The position numbers and the translations under genes were made by a program. A stretch of 64,000 nucleotides of DNA, taken from positions 1,302,001-1,366,000 of the forward strand of contig NZ_LR738849.1 in the NCBI RefSeq assembly GCF_902702915.1, given 5' to 3'. The stretch is from Desulfovibrio sp. 86. GTDB taxonomy: Bacteria; Desulfobacterota; Desulfovibrionia; Desulfovibrionales; Desulfovibrionaceae. The notes under the pieces were generated by a model. That model had not been told where the DNA came from. It saw nothing but the letters and a program-made list of their open reading frames with translations, and did no database searches. Below, one piece after another: positions 52,787 through 62,293 of this stretch; positions within the stretch are counted from its first letter, which is position 1, and each line of letters begins with the position of its first letter.

Positions 52787-55726
52787 TCAGCGGCAGCGCC
52801 TGATCATGTGGGCCATGTCCCGCAGATATCTGCCATGAAAGTTCAGATAAAATGCCAGCGGCTTTCTGAAGTTTCGCCCCACAAGGTCGCCATTGATCAG
52901 TATCTTGCTTATGGTATGCCTGCAGCACAAGACAAGCTGCAGACGCAGCAGGGTTTTTCGTTCCTTGTCCGTCATCGCGCGCAGCAGTTTGGCAAAAACG
53001 TCCTGAGCGCGCGGCAGGTGGAACCAGAAATACATGAGATCCAGCGCGTGGATGCACAGGTCGCGCTCAAGAAGCCGCGCCCTTTCTCCGCCATTGCGGA
53101 TCAGCCTTCTGGCGCGATTCAGGTTCAGCAGGATATCATCCTCGGGAAACATGAGTTCAAGGCGGGCGTGGCAGGAGCGCAAGCTGGCCAGCTTGCCCGC
53201 ATAGTCCCAGTGCCGCATGCGCCGGTTATTGCGGCTGTCCGCATAGCCTTCGATGATGGCGGCCACAGTGTCCGAAGCGGTTTTTGAGATAATGGCGGCG
53301 CAGGGAATCATGTAGTACAGAGGATCGGCCACTCCGGCCAGTACAAGCACGCTTATGAAAGCCGTATTGAACAGCCCGGACAGGGGAATGGCCAGCGCGC
53401 TGCGAAACAGATTGCCCACGGCAGCCGCACGGGGAAACCCCCTGTAAACATTGTGCGCGGCTATATACAAGCCATTCACCACATTGAGAACCGTGAAAAC
53501 GAGCAGGGGATGGCTCTGAACGGTTATGTCCATGCATTTTTCCAGCAGGCCGATGCGCACGCCCGCCTCAAGCAACAGCACCGAAAGCCCCGTGTAGAGC
53601 AGTGAATCGCAGATGCGGCTCACGCTCACATGGTCACGCCAGCGCAACAGACTCCCCCTGGCCCCGCCCCCGCCGGAAATGACCATCTGTATGCTATTGC
53701 GCACGCCGGTAATGGCGAACCATATCAAAGCGCCAAACCAGGCCAGAAACCACCACTCCTGCGTGTACCAGAAGGTCAGCGCGGCAGGAATAAAACCCGC
53801 TGCCACCTTGAGGCAATTGCCGATGCCCGTGTTGAGGCAGGCCCAGCCCGGCATGCCCTTGCGCCCCTGGGACGGATCGTGCAGCAGTCCGTTGCTGTGG
53901 GCAGGTTGTTGCGGGCCTGCCAGGCCGACCATATTGCCGACCCGAGCCATGCGGGCCGTTTCCGTATGGGCCAGCCACCGGCGTTCGGCGCGCCTTTTGG
54001 GCTCGGGCGAATCCGGGGAATCACGGAAGCGGATGGCGCGCTCTTCAAGCTCTGTCTGGATGGGGACAGCAATGGTGCTCACGCGCCGACGGCGTATGGC
54101 CCTTTGCGCGCGGGCGGGCAAGGTGACGGGGAAGGCCAGCCCCATGCGGCTTCGGGCTTCCCGGCTGGCGGACGCGGACCCCATGCGGCACCTCAGGGGA
54201 AGACTGCGGTAGCGCTCCCACAGCATGGGCAGGCGGTGCAGGATATGGCGAAATTTGGCCGCGCGCCGCGCCTGGTCGGGATCAGCCAGCATGCGGCGCG
54301 TCATGCGGCTCACCAGTTGTTTGAGAAGCGTGCCGTCGCCGCTGTTCAGGGCGTTGCGCAACATACTGATGGCGGGCAGGTTGTGAAGGCGGCCTGCATG
54401 CCATTGACGCGCATTGAACAGCTCCAGATGCGTGATGCGCCCCTGGCAGTCCCACAAAATTTCCAGAACGTCTTCCTGGGTAAGATCGGCCAGGCAGAGG
54501 ACTATGCGGCAGTCGGAATGCAGCCTGGCCAGGCGGCGCGTCAGCCCTGCCGGAGATATGGAGCGCAGCTCCAGGCCGGGAACTGCCGCAGGTTCTTCCG
54601 GCAAGGCGGCGTCCTGCAGGTTCTGATCCGCGTCAGGAAACCAGCGCTGGCGCAGGTCGCTGCAACTCAAAGAATCAAGCCTGCCCAGTTCGGCAAGGGC
54701 CGCATCACCGCCGTCGGCCCGCAACCGCCCGGCTCGCGTCCGCATATAGGGAAGCACGTGGTTGAACAGGCATTCAGCCAGATGCGTCACGGAAACCTGC
54801 CTTCCGCCAACATGCTGCAGCAGGGCCTCGCGCGACAGCGGCGGAACGTCCACGCCCAGCGAAGCGGAAAAGGTCGGGCGTGAGTCGCAGTTCCAGGCGT
54901 CCAGCATGCGCAGCACCTGTTCGGACTTCCATGCCGCCACGGCCTTGCCCTGCTCCATAAGCTCCGCCACCAGCGGCTGCCCCAGAAAATTGAGAAAGGC
55001 GCGCGCATCGGCAAAACCGCGCGGCATCCATACCAGGCGCGCCCTGCGCCCCCGGAAGAGCGTGCCGTATTCCAGCGCCACCCGCGCGGTGATCCCCACA
55101 ATATCCGCGGCCTGCAACACTTCTTCCGCTGCCTGCCGCGAAACATGGTCGCAATACACTATGGTCAAACTGCGGATGCCCTTGACCCAGGCGTCCATGA
55201 TCAGATGTGTGGGGGTTTTTCGCCCGGTGCTGTGGGCGTCGTGTACGTGATCGTCAAGTACAAGCTGGTTCCATTCCTCTGGCATTTCAAGCAGATGGTA
55301 ACGCTCCAATGTGCGGCGCACCACACGCGGCGTTCCCGTGGCCGTGCGATGAAATTCGTGAGCCAGCGCGAGCCGCTCCTCAATGTCGCTGCGGGCCACA
55401 AGGTCTTTCATGATCTGCACCAGCGCCCTGGCCGTATTTATGCGCAAGGTGGAGTGCGCGCTGGCCAGGGTCTCATCGTGCAGCGTCCGCAGGGCAGCCA
55501 GGCGGATTTCCGCCTGATCTTCCACGGGACTGGTCAGCAGGTTGATAACGGCATGGGCGATACGGAATTCCGGGGAGTAAACCAGTTCCTTTACGCCGTG
55601 CGGGTGCAAATTCGCGTCAAGAGCGTCGTGCATCGTGCTGCCGGTCCGGCGGTTGGACTCTATCTGCTCAATCAGTTGCAGCAGTTCATAATCCCTGGCG
55701 TCGAAGAACAGTCTTAGCGGGGACAT
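52787..55726 (-). CDS. Large membrane protein of unknown function (979 aa)
   Basis: A 979-residue protein. The N-terminal ~430 residues are soluble and mostly helical (FFDARDYELLQLIEQIESNR, TLHDETLASAHSTLRINTAR), including a Rossmann-like or phosphoesterase-like stretch (SLTIVYCDHVSRQAAEEVL). A second soluble region (about 430-640) contains basic segments (RAIRRRRVSTIAVP). About six to seven hydrophobic helices are clustered between residues ~650 and ~830, followed by a ~130-residue C-terminal cytosolic part. I do not recognise the family. The start ATG follows TTGGAGAAGCCGC. There is no operon partner. Confidence 0.7.
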   Translation of the reverse strand: MSPLRLFFDARDYELLQLIEQIESNRRTGSTMHDALDANLHPHGVKELVYSPEFRIAHAVINLLTSPVEDQAEIRLAALRTLHDETLASAHSTLRINTARALVQIMKDLVARSDIEERLALAHEFHRTATGTPRVVRRTLERYHLLEMPEEWNQLVLDDHVHDAHSTGRKTPTHLIMDAWVKGIRSLTIVYCDHVSRQAAEEVLQAADIVGITARVALEYGTLFRGRRARLVWMPRGFADARAFLNFLGQPLVAELMEQGKAVAAWKSEQVLRMLDAWNCDSRPTFSASLGVDVPPLSREALLQHVGGRQVSVTHLAECLFNHVLPYMRTRAGRLRADGGDAALAELGRLDSLSCSDLRQRWFPDADQNLQDAALPEEPAAVPGLELRSISPAGLTRRLARLHSDCRIVLCLADLTQEDVLEILWDCQGRITHLELFNARQWHAGRLHNLPAISMLRNALNSGDGTLLKQLVSRMTRRMLADPDQARRAAKFRHILHRLPMLWERYRSLPLRCRMGSASASREARSRMGLAFPVTLPARAQRAIRRRRVSTIAVPIQTELEERAIRFRDSPDSPEPKRRAERRWLAHTETARMARVGNMVGLAGPQQPAHSNGLLHDPSQGRKGMPGWACLNTGIGNCLKVAAGFIPAALTFWYTQEWWFLAWFGALIWFAITGVRNSIQMVISGGGGARGSLLRWRDHVSVSRICDSLLYTGLSVLLLEAGVRIGLLEKCMDITVQSHPLLVFTVLNVVNGLYIAAHNVYRGFPRAAAVGNLFRSALAIPLSGLFNTAFISVLVLAGVADPLYYMIPCAAIISKTASDTVAAIIEGYADSRNNRRMRHWDYAGKLASLRSCHARLELMFPEDDILLNLNRARRLIRNGGERARLLERDLCIHALDLMYFWFHLPRAQDVFAKLLRAMTDKERKTLLRLQLVLCCRHTISKILINGDLVGRNFRKPLAFYLNFHGRYLRDMAHMIRRCR

Positions 55727-55983
55727 GCGGCTTCTCCAATAAAGGAACGGCGTCTGCCGAGGTCATTCCTGCCATGTACCCCCTTTTGGAAAAATTTTAT
55801 AATAATATCTTTTAATGTTTGTCATAATTCATTTTGAACACTGTCACCTGAACCGCCCGGACATTGCGGAAACAGGCGCGCCGCAAGGCGACACACGCGG
55901 TTTGCCCGCGCTGTGCAGCGACGCGTCCGGCGGCACGGGTGGATTCAATGCTTGAAAATCCATATTCGCAACGGTCGCTTACG

Positions 55984-56787
55984 CTAGGCGCTCTCCCCTG
56001 TGTCCTGCTGTTCCAGAAGCGCCAAGATGCGGGTCACAAGGCTGGCGTAGACAGGGGCGTCCCTTTGGCGCGGGCGTGCCATATCCACGGAAAAGCGATC
56101 CACAATACGCCCTGGATTGGTGCCCATGACGATGATCTCGTCGGCGAGGTACACGGCCTCGTCCACGCTGTGCGTCACAAAAAGAATGGTCTTCCGGCTT
56201 TTTTCCCACACGTCGAGCAGCCGCTTTTGCAGAATGATGCGCGTGAACGCGTCAATGGCGCCAAAGGGTTCGTCCATGAGCAAAACATCGGGATTGTTGG
56301 TCAGGGCGCGGGCAATGGCCACCCGCTGCCGCATGCCGCCCGAAAGCTCATGAGGCATGGCCAGGGCGAATTTTTCAAGCCCCACCATGGCCAGATAGCG
56401 GCGCGCCTCCTGCTCCCTTTTGTCCTTGGACATGCCGCCGAACTCCAGCCCAATACCCGTATTGTCAACCACGTTCAGCCAGGGGAAAAGAGAATATTCC
56501 TGAAACACCATGCCGATCTGACGGCAGGGGCCATGCTGCGGCGCGCCGCGAAACAGTATCTCCCCCTGCTCGCACGAGGCCAGCCCGGCCACCATGCGCA
56601 GCAGGGTTGACTTGCCGCAGCCCGACGGGCCGACGATGCAGACAAAACGGGAGTTTTCCACCGTCATGTCCACATGGCTCAGGGCTTCCACCGGCCCGCT
56701 TCTGGTGCTGAACACCTTGGAGACGCCCCTGACGGTGATTTCCGGATGCGTGGCGGCGCTCTGCGCTATTTTGTCAATCGCTTCCAT
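55984..56787 (-). CDS. ABC transporter ATPase, nitrate/sulfonate/taurine type
   Basis: A 267-residue ATPase. Walker A GPSGCGKST, Q-loop GMVFQEYSLFPW, signature LSGGMRQRVAIARAL, Walker B LLMDEPFGAIDAF and the switch FVTHSVDEA are all present. The Q/W-rich GMVFQEYSLFPWLNV is typical of the SsuB/TauB/NrtD group. It overlaps the permease gene by 22 bases. The partners suggest uptake of an alkanesulfonate, taurine, nitrate or thiamine precursor. Confidence 0.95.
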   Translation of the reverse strand: MEAIDKIAQSAATHPEITVRGVSKVFSTRSGPVEALSHVDMTVENSRFVCIVGPSGCGKSTLLRMVAGLASCEQGEILFRGAPQHGPCRQIGMVFQEYSLFPWLNVVDNTGIGLEFGGMSKDKREQEARRYLAMVGLEKFALAMPHELSGGMRQRVAIARALTNNPDVLLMDEPFGAIDAFTRIILQKRLLDVWEKSRKTILFVTHSVDEAVYLADEIIVMGTNPGRIVDRFSVDMARPRQRDAPVYASLVTRILALLEQQDTGESA

Positions 56788-57599
56788 ACAAACTTCCTGT
56801 CTTCATACAGCCTGAAAATCCTGTCCAGCACCGCGCCCACAAGGCCGATGCTTATCATGCCCGCTATGACCACGTCGGTTCTGCCCACGGTATAGGCATG
56901 CGTAATCAGGTAGCCCACGCCGGAAAGGCTGCCCGGCAGCATCTCGGCGGAAACAAGGCACATCCACGAAACCCCCAGGCCGATGCGCAGGCCGTTGATG
57001 ATGGACGGCGCGGCATAGGGCAGCAGCACCTTGCGAAAGATGTCCACCTGGTTTGCGCCAAGCACCCGTGCCGCGTCGGTCAGCGTTTGCGGCACAAGGC
57101 CCACCCCGTGTATGGCGCTGGTCAGCACGGGATAAAAGCCTCCGATAAAAATGATAAAAATCATTGATATCTTTATGTTGTGAAAATACGGATAGGCAGG
57201 GCCAATGGGTACGGAAAAAACGTCGGCCAGGCTCAGCATGCCGAACCAGGCCAGCACCAGCGGCACCCAGGCCAGCGGCGGGATGGAGCGGAACAGCCCG
57301 AGAAAGGTGCTCAGGGCCGTGTTGACGTCCGGCCTGTAGCCCATGACGATGCCCAGAGGGATGGCCAGAACCACGGCCACAAAATATCCCGCAAAAACTC
57401 GCGCCAGACTGATAAGGGTATTGGCCGGCAGGGTTCCCATGGAGATAAGGTCTTCATGAGGGCTGACCATGATATCCCATACCAGCGGAATATCGGGCAG
57501 AATGATGTCGTTTCGCACCACCTGCGCCATCACATGCCACAACAGCAGAAAGAGCAGTGGAACAATCAGGGGCAGAACAAAAGCTTTTGCACTTTTCAT
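56766..57599 (-). CDS. ABC transporter permease, SsuC/TauC-like
   Basis: A 277-residue permease with about six hydrophobic segments and the EAA-like loop (DAARVLGANQVDIFRKVLLP). The N-terminus (FVLPLIVPLLFLLLWHVMAQ) and LISLARVFAGYFVAVVLAIP, LGIVMGYRPDV match the SsuC/TauC group. The start at ATG 57599 gives the normal length; a longer open frame upstream is basic and unlike the family. Confidence 0.92.
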   Translation of the reverse strand: MKSAKAFVLPLIVPLLFLLLWHVMAQVVRNDIILPDIPLVWDIMVSPHEDLISMGTLPANTLISLARVFAGYFVAVVLAIPLGIVMGYRPDVNTALSTFLGLFRSIPPLAWVPLVLAWFGMLSLADVFSVPIGPAYPYFHNIKISMIFIIFIGGFYPVLTSAIHGVGLVPQTLTDAARVLGANQVDIFRKVLLPYAAPSIINGLRIGLGVSWMCLVSAEMLPGSLSGVGYLITHAYTVGRTDVVIAGMISIGLVGAVLDRIFRLYEDRKFVWKRLTK

Positions 57600-57725
57600 C
57601 AAAACCAACCGACGTTGATGGCTCACGTAGCGAACCGGGCCAGGGCGCACACTGCGTCCGGCCCGGTCAACCGCAGCGCCCGCCCTCACAGGGAACACGC
57701 AGGGCGGGCGCAACACGCAGGGATG

Positions 57726-58820
57726 CTATTTGCCGTTCAGGAACTGCGGATCCACAAGGATGCCTTCCGCTTGCTTAAAGGTTTTGTCCTTCAGCGCGCC
57801 CTTGAAATACCCGGCCTTGTTCAGTTCGCTCAAATAGCCGTCAGCGCCGTCCTTCCAGCCTTCAGTAAAGCTTTGCAGAAAACGCAGGTTGGAATTCTTG
57901 CCGATCTCTTCGGGCAGACCTATCCAGCCGGCTCCGAGAATCCCGGCGCGTTGGGTGTCCTCATTGCACCACTGCCCCGCTCCGGCCATCAGGCGGACGA
58001 AGTCACGCACAAGGTCAGGGTGCTCGGCAATGGTTTCTTCCCTGGCGGCTATGACGCAGCAGGGGTAGTCCGTCCATTTTTTTTCAGGGGGCAGGTTACG
58101 CAGCATACTGATGTCGCAACCAGCGCCCTTGCCCACCGCTGTCTGCGGGAAAGGCTCGGGCCCCACCACGGCGTCAACCTGCTTGCTGCTCAGCGCGGGG
58201 ATAAGGTTGGACATGCCTTTCAGGTCCACCAGCACCACCTGCGCCTTCTGGTCCAGAGGATTGCTCGTGTAGCTGATGCCCTCGGACTTGAGCGCGCTTT
58301 CAAGAATAATGATGGGCGAGCTGCTGGGCGAATGGTAGCCGATGTTCACAGGCTTGGAAGACGCCTTGATGTAGGCGATGAATTCCGGCCATGTTTTGGC
58401 GGGCACGTCGTTGGACACGACAACGCCGCCGCTGGCCAGCACCAGGGGCGAAACGATCTTGATGGGGATGTTTTTGTCAATGCCGGCCATGATGGCGGTG
58501 ATGGAGGCAAGGCCAATGTCAAGCTGCTTCTGGGCAAAGAGCGTGGCGGTTTCCGAGCCGCTTTTGATGACAACGATGTCAAGCACGGCCACGGCCTTGC
58601 CGTTCTTCATCAACTGGTATTTTTCCTTGGGCACCAGGGGCTGCATCCACATGCCGTCCACAGTGAGCTTTTCCCCCATGCCCATGGCCGCCATGAGGGG
58701 GGTGTGGTTGGTGGTAAAAATGTAGCCTACTTTCAGCCGTGGCAGATCCGCCGCCTGGGCCGCAACTGTCAGGGCAAGCACGAACGCGATTGCCAGGATC
58801 TTGCTGAACAGAATGCGCAT
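57726..58820 (-). CDS. ABC transporter substrate-binding protein, NMT1/SsuA/TauA-like
   Basis: A 364-residue periplasmic binding protein. Signal peptide MRILFSKILAIAFVLALTVA with AQA/AD cleavage. The mature protein begins LPRLKVGYIFTTNHTPLMAA, the NMT1-like fold, and contains ASITAIMAGIDKN and VVGPEPFPQTAVG. Ligand unknown. It is the first gene of the three-gene transport operon, 126 bases before the permease. Confidence 0.9.
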   Translation of the reverse strand: MRILFSKILAIAFVLALTVAAQAADLPRLKVGYIFTTNHTPLMAAMGMGEKLTVDGMWMQPLVPKEKYQLMKNGKAVAVLDIVVIKSGSETATLFAQKQLDIGLASITAIMAGIDKNIPIKIVSPLVLASGGVVVSNDVPAKTWPEFIAYIKASSKPVNIGYHSPSSSPIIILESALKSEGISYTSNPLDQKAQVVLVDLKGMSNLIPALSSKQVDAVVGPEPFPQTAVGKGAGCDISMLRNLPPEKKWTDYPCCVIAAREETIAEHPDLVRDFVRLMAGAGQWCNEDTQRAGILGAGWIGLPEEIGKNSNLRFLQSFTEGWKDGADGYLSELNKAGYFKGALKDKTFKQAEGILVDPQFLNGK

Positions 58821-58896
58821 ATGACCTCCATCAGTTTACCAGAGTTGCATAATGTCAAAAACCTTTACAGCACATGGGAGCCAGACCTTCGAAATT

Positions 58897-58960
58897 TTTT
58901 AGAGCAAATTCACTTTGAAAATGCTCTGGCGGCTGTACGCGCAGCCACCAGAGTCATCTA
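58897..58960 (+). repeat. Family B fragment
   Basis: TTTTTAGAGCAAATTCACTTTG and GAAAATGCTCTGGCGGC form a hairpin. It lies between the ABC operon and the NifB-like gene. Confidence 0.65.
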
Positions 58961-59050
58961 ACAATCAGACTGTTCGTAAAAATCCAACCGCCTGCCGCCG
59001 CCGGGCGCTACCGCCATCGGGCATCTGCGCGCAGCGGGAACCGCCCGTGC

Positions 59051-59941
59051 CTACTGGCCAAACTCCAAAGCATCGGCCCGCGTCGCGGGCGGCGCGCAGC
59101 AGATGTCTTCAAGCCGCCCGTCTTCGCCAAGAAAGCCCAGGGCGTCAGCGCGGCAACGCGTGCAGTGGCGCATCTGGGGGATTATGGCTCCGGCTTCGGC
59201 CCGCAGGCGGTGCATCGTGTCCGGGCCGGGAGACGCCGCACCGGCAAAGCGCGTGCCCGCCACGGGCAGCAGCGGTATGCAGTTCATGAGGTCGGCCCCC
59301 CAGGACGCCACGGCCATGGCTACGTCCCGCACGTGGTCGCTGTTGACGCCGGGGATGACCACCGTGTTTATCTTGACCGTCACGCCCAGGGATTTCAGAC
59401 GCCGCACGCCTTTTTCCTGCCGCTCCAGCAACAGGGCCGCGCCTTCCCACCCGGTCACGCGGCTGTCGCCGTCGTTCACCCAGTTGTACACAACCGCGCC
59501 GATGGCGGGGTCCACGGCATTGACCGTCACAGTCACGTGCCCCACGTCCAGTGAGGCCAGCGCGTCCGCGTGCAGCGGCAAGGCCAGGCCGTTGGTGGAC
59601 AGGCACAGGAGCATGCCGGGCAGCGCCTCGCGCAGCGTGGCGAGGGTGTCCAGCGTGCGCGTGGCGTCGGCCAGGGGATCGCCAGGGCCAGCTATGCCGA
59701 TAACGCTCAGATGCGGCATGTGGGCCACGGCGCGCAGGGCCGCGTCAACGGCCTCTTCCGGCGCAAGCAGCCGTGCCGTGACCCCGGGGCGAGACTCGTT
59801 GACGCAGGAGTATTTGCGGTCGCAAAAACCGCACTGCACGTTACAGCCTGCCGCCACGGGCAGATGAACACGGCCGAAAGACCGGTGCGCCTCAGGGCTG
59901 AAACAGGGATGCCGCGAACTGTCCGGCTGCAGTATGGTCAT
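59051..59941 (-). CDS. NifB-like radical SAM protein
   Basis: A 296-residue radical SAM protein closely matching NifB's core. N-terminal HPCFSPEAH (H11, C13, H19), SAM motif C33-C37-C40 (AGCNVQCGFCDRKYSC, with C46) and NESRPGV, plus the C-terminal HCTRCRADALGFLGED (C260, C263) are NifB-like, so the residues that bind the K1/K2 clusters in NifB are plausibly retained. There is no C-terminal NifX domain. NifB makes NifB-co, the nitrogenase cofactor precursor; whether this enzyme does so cannot be judged because no nif structural genes are in view. It starts within the NapH-like stop (ATGA). Confidence 0.88.
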   Translation of the reverse strand: MTILQPDSSRHPCFSPEAHRSFGRVHLPVAAGCNVQCGFCDRKYSCVNESRPGVTARLLAPEEAVDAALRAVAHMPHLSVIGIAGPGDPLADATRTLDTLATLREALPGMLLCLSTNGLALPLHADALASLDVGHVTVTVNAVDPAIGAVVYNWVNDGDSRVTGWEGAALLLERQEKGVRRLKSLGVTVKINTVVIPGVNSDHVRDVAMAVASWGADLMNCIPLLPVAGTRFAGAASPGPDTMHRLRAEAGAIIPQMRHCTRCRADALGFLGEDGRLEDICCAPPATRADALEFGQ

Positions 59942-60714
59942 GCCTTGCCCCTTGGCTTGACGCCGAAGCGGATGCAGTCCTTGGGACATGAGCCCACGCA
60001 GTCGCCGCAGTTGACGCAGTTTTCCTCATCGGGCCGCGTGCGCATGTTGCAGGCCTTTCTGCATTTGTCGCAGTCATTGCATTCCGGCGTCTTGTAAAAG
60101 CGGAAAAGAGAAAAGCGGCGCACAAGTTCCAGAGCCGCGCCAAAGGGGCAGGCAAAGCGGCACCAGCACATGATGACGCCCAGCCCCAGGGCCAGCACAC
60201 CCACCGTGATGACAAAGCGCAACTGCCACAGAGGAAAGGCGTGTTCCCACGTCAGCATGACCGAAGGCCAGAACTCGCCCACACGCAGGGGCACGTTCAC
60301 CCTGGGCTGGCCCATGGCGAACCATACCAGCAGCCCCGCCGCCAGCATGAGGTATTTGGCCCATCTGTAGTTCTTCACGCCTATGGGATTTGGCCCGAAT
60401 TTGAAGGGGTTGAGCGCCAGAACCCGGTTGACGAAGTTTCCAGGGCACAGCCAGCCGCAAAAAGCCCTGCCGAAGAACACGGCCACAGCCAGCCAGATGC
60501 CCCAGAATCCCCAGAACATGCGGGACGCCTGGCCGGGACAGGTCATGACCGGGCAGTTCTGACAACTGACAAAGGGCACCACAAAAGGACAGCGAAACGC
60601 GCCATACAGTCCCCATTCGCCGATAAACAGCGTGGAGGCGATCAATACTGCCCTGTTGCACCAGCGAAGAGTCCGCAGCCTGAGGCTGGGTCGGGCGACC
60701 AGTTCATGCAACAT
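59938..60714 (-). CDS. NapH-like 4Fe-4S membrane protein
   Basis: A 258-residue inner-membrane protein with four to five helices and several cysteine motifs: CQNCPVMTCPG, AFCGWLCPGN, CWCRFACPFG and two C-terminal ferredoxin clusters CNDCDKCRKACN and CVNCGDCVGSCPKDC. It fits the NapH/CcoG/RnfB-like quinol-to-cytosol electron transfer type. Its start overlaps the ModA-like gene by 11 bases, with a purine-rich leader GGGGGT. It probably donates electrons either to or from the Tat-exported partner or the NifB-like enzyme. Confidence 0.88.
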   Translation of the reverse strand: MLHELVARPSLRLRTLRWCNRAVLIASTLFIGEWGLYGAFRCPFVVPFVSCQNCPVMTCPGQASRMFWGFWGIWLAVAVFFGRAFCGWLCPGNFVNRVLALNPFKFGPNPIGVKNYRWAKYLMLAAGLLVWFAMGQPRVNVPLRVGEFWPSVMLTWEHAFPLWQLRFVITVGVLALGLGVIMCWCRFACPFGAALELVRRFSLFRFYKTPECNDCDKCRKACNMRTRPDEENCVNCGDCVGSCPKDCIRFGVKPRGKA

Positions 60715-61558
60715 CTTTGACCCCCAGCTTTTCAATGAGTTCCTGACCCTTGGGAGAAATTGCGGGGATAAACCCGGCCTGATCAAAAAATGCCTGGCCC
60801 TGCGGGCTGGTCAGCCAGGTGATGTAGGCGTTGGCCAGATCCTTGTCCGCCGCGTCGGCCATAAGGCCCACGGTAAAGGTCAGCGGCCCGGCGGGGAAAA
60901 ACTTTTCCGGGATCTCCACCACATCAAGATTGCTGGCAAAGCGCGGCATGCGGCAGATGCGACGCTCCACAATCATGGCGTCGGCCTTGCCGCTGGTGAC
61001 GTTTTCCACCGACCGCTGCACACAGGTTCCCTGTTCCGGCACATTGGCCAGCACCTTCTGGGTCAGGTCGGCGGCCTTGAGCAGGCCCATGACGGCCTGT
61101 CCTCCTGGCGGGGACGCCTCCTTGGCCATGGCCACGCGCACCCCTTTGCGGGTGAGATCCTCAAGGTCGGCGATGCCAGCGGGATTGCCCTTGGGAACCG
61201 CGATCACGTAGCTTGTAAAGCACAACGGTTTGAAGGCGAGCATTTTTCCCGCTTTACGCAGGCTTTGCGCCAGCGCAAGCACACGCCCGGCAAAAACCTC
61301 GGTGTGCCCGCTGCCGCTGAGCAGGGATTTGCCAAGAGCCCCGGCAAAGGCCCCGGTGTACACAATTTTGACCCCGGATTGCCGGGTATACTCCTCATGC
61401 GCCGGGCACATGGCCTCGGCAAGGCCGCCGCACGACCAGACCTGAAGCGTGCCCCCGCTTGCGGCCTGTGCGGCCTGCGGCGTGATGAGCGCGGCTCCCG
61501 CAGCTCCCAGAGCCAGCGATTTTAAAAAACCGCGACGCCCGTTTTTTTCTGCATCCAT
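60704..61558 (-). CDS. Tat-exported ModA-like substrate-binding protein
   Basis: A 284-residue periplasmic protein. A Tat signal carries RRGFLK at residues 8-13 and AAQA before the mature SGGTLQVWSCGGLAEAMC. It resembles ModA-family solute-binding proteins (LAQSLRKAGKMLAFKP, FTSYVIAVPKGNPAGIADLE, LTFTVGLMADAADKDLANAY, ITWLTSPQGQAFFDQAGFIP). The Tat rather than Sec route and the missing ModB/ModC partners are odd; it may carry a cofactor or act as a donor protein. The start is ATG with GGAGG. It heads a three-gene operon with NapH-like and NifB-like genes. Confidence 0.85.
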   Translation of the reverse strand: MDAEKNGRRGFLKSLALGAAGAALITPQAAQAASGGTLQVWSCGGLAEAMCPAHEEYTRQSGVKIVYTGAFAGALGKSLLSGSGHTEVFAGRVLALAQSLRKAGKMLAFKPLCFTSYVIAVPKGNPAGIADLEDLTRKGVRVAMAKEASPPGGQAVMGLLKAADLTQKVLANVPEQGTCVQRSVENVTSGKADAMIVERRICRMPRFASNLDVVEIPEKFFPAGPLTFTVGLMADAADKDLANAYITWLTSPQGQAFFDQAGFIPAISPKGQELIEKLGVKDVA

Positions 61559-61722
61559 AACAACCTCCGTCAAAAAATGTTGGACAACGCGCCCTGATCC
61601 GTCCTTTTCGCCTGGTGTACGGCCATGCCGTCGCACGTCTGAAACAGTATGAGCCTGCAACGCCGCTGTTGCCGCCACGGTAAAAACGCTGCAATCCGCC
61701 ATAAACATGAAGCGTTTTTCCA

Positions 61723-61850
61723 CCCAAAAAATAAAAAAGGTTTCGCATCTGCATGCGAAACCTGCGCTGTGAAAAAGAACCGTCGCAACCCTGCCTTGCA
61801 GGGCCGAAAATGATTAGAGCGTGGCCCTGCTTGAAGGATAACGCGAGACA
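61723..61850 (-). promoter_or_regulatory. Structured leader with terminator upstream of the ModA-like gene
   Basis: On the minus strand GCAGGGCC (61823-61830) can pair with GGCCCTGC (61798-61805), while the latter can instead pair with GCAGGG (61789-61794). Downstream is a perfect 11-bp stem (61738-61763) followed by TTTTTTATTTTTT, a textbook intrinsic terminator 165 bases before the gene. The alternative pairing suggests an attenuator or riboswitch; the identity is unknown. Confidence 0.6.
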
Positions 61851-62255
61851 GCCTGCCCCACAGCGCCGCAAAGTCAGGTTCCACCGGATACCATAAGGCC
61901 GGATCGCCGCGCCCAAGGCGCAAGCGCTCCTGCCCTGCGGGTATCAGGGACGTGCGAAATATGGGAACAAATGTGCGTCATGGCGCTCATGCCGTGTTGC
62001 AGTTTTTTGGCCGACTGTGGGCCTTGTGCAGAAAACACCCCTGCCCGCGCAGCCGCCAGACTAGTGGCGCTACACGGTTGCTGCGTGAATCTGCTTGCAT
62101 CAGTTAATCCAGACTACGATGAAACTTCCAGGGCGGCAAGCATCCCGAGCGCCGCAGTCAACTAAATCAGATCCACTTTGAAACGCTGCACATTTCAAAG
62201 TGGGGATTCTGCCGAAAATGCTCGTTACATCTGAAGTTACGCCATGTTGCGGCGT

Positions 62256-62293
62256 GCGGTGGGTGGCCCTGCCAAGGCAGGCCCACCCACCGC
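62256..62293 (-). terminator. Terminator hairpin after nfnB
   Basis: GCGGTGGGTGGCCCTGCC pairs with GGCAGGCCCACCCACCGC apart from one bulge. It is 40 bases after the nfnB stop and has no T-run. Confidence 0.6.

Noticed and set aside
57180..58961. 593-aa plus-strand frame opposite the ABC operon
   Set aside because: Complementary-strand shadow rich in His and Gln.
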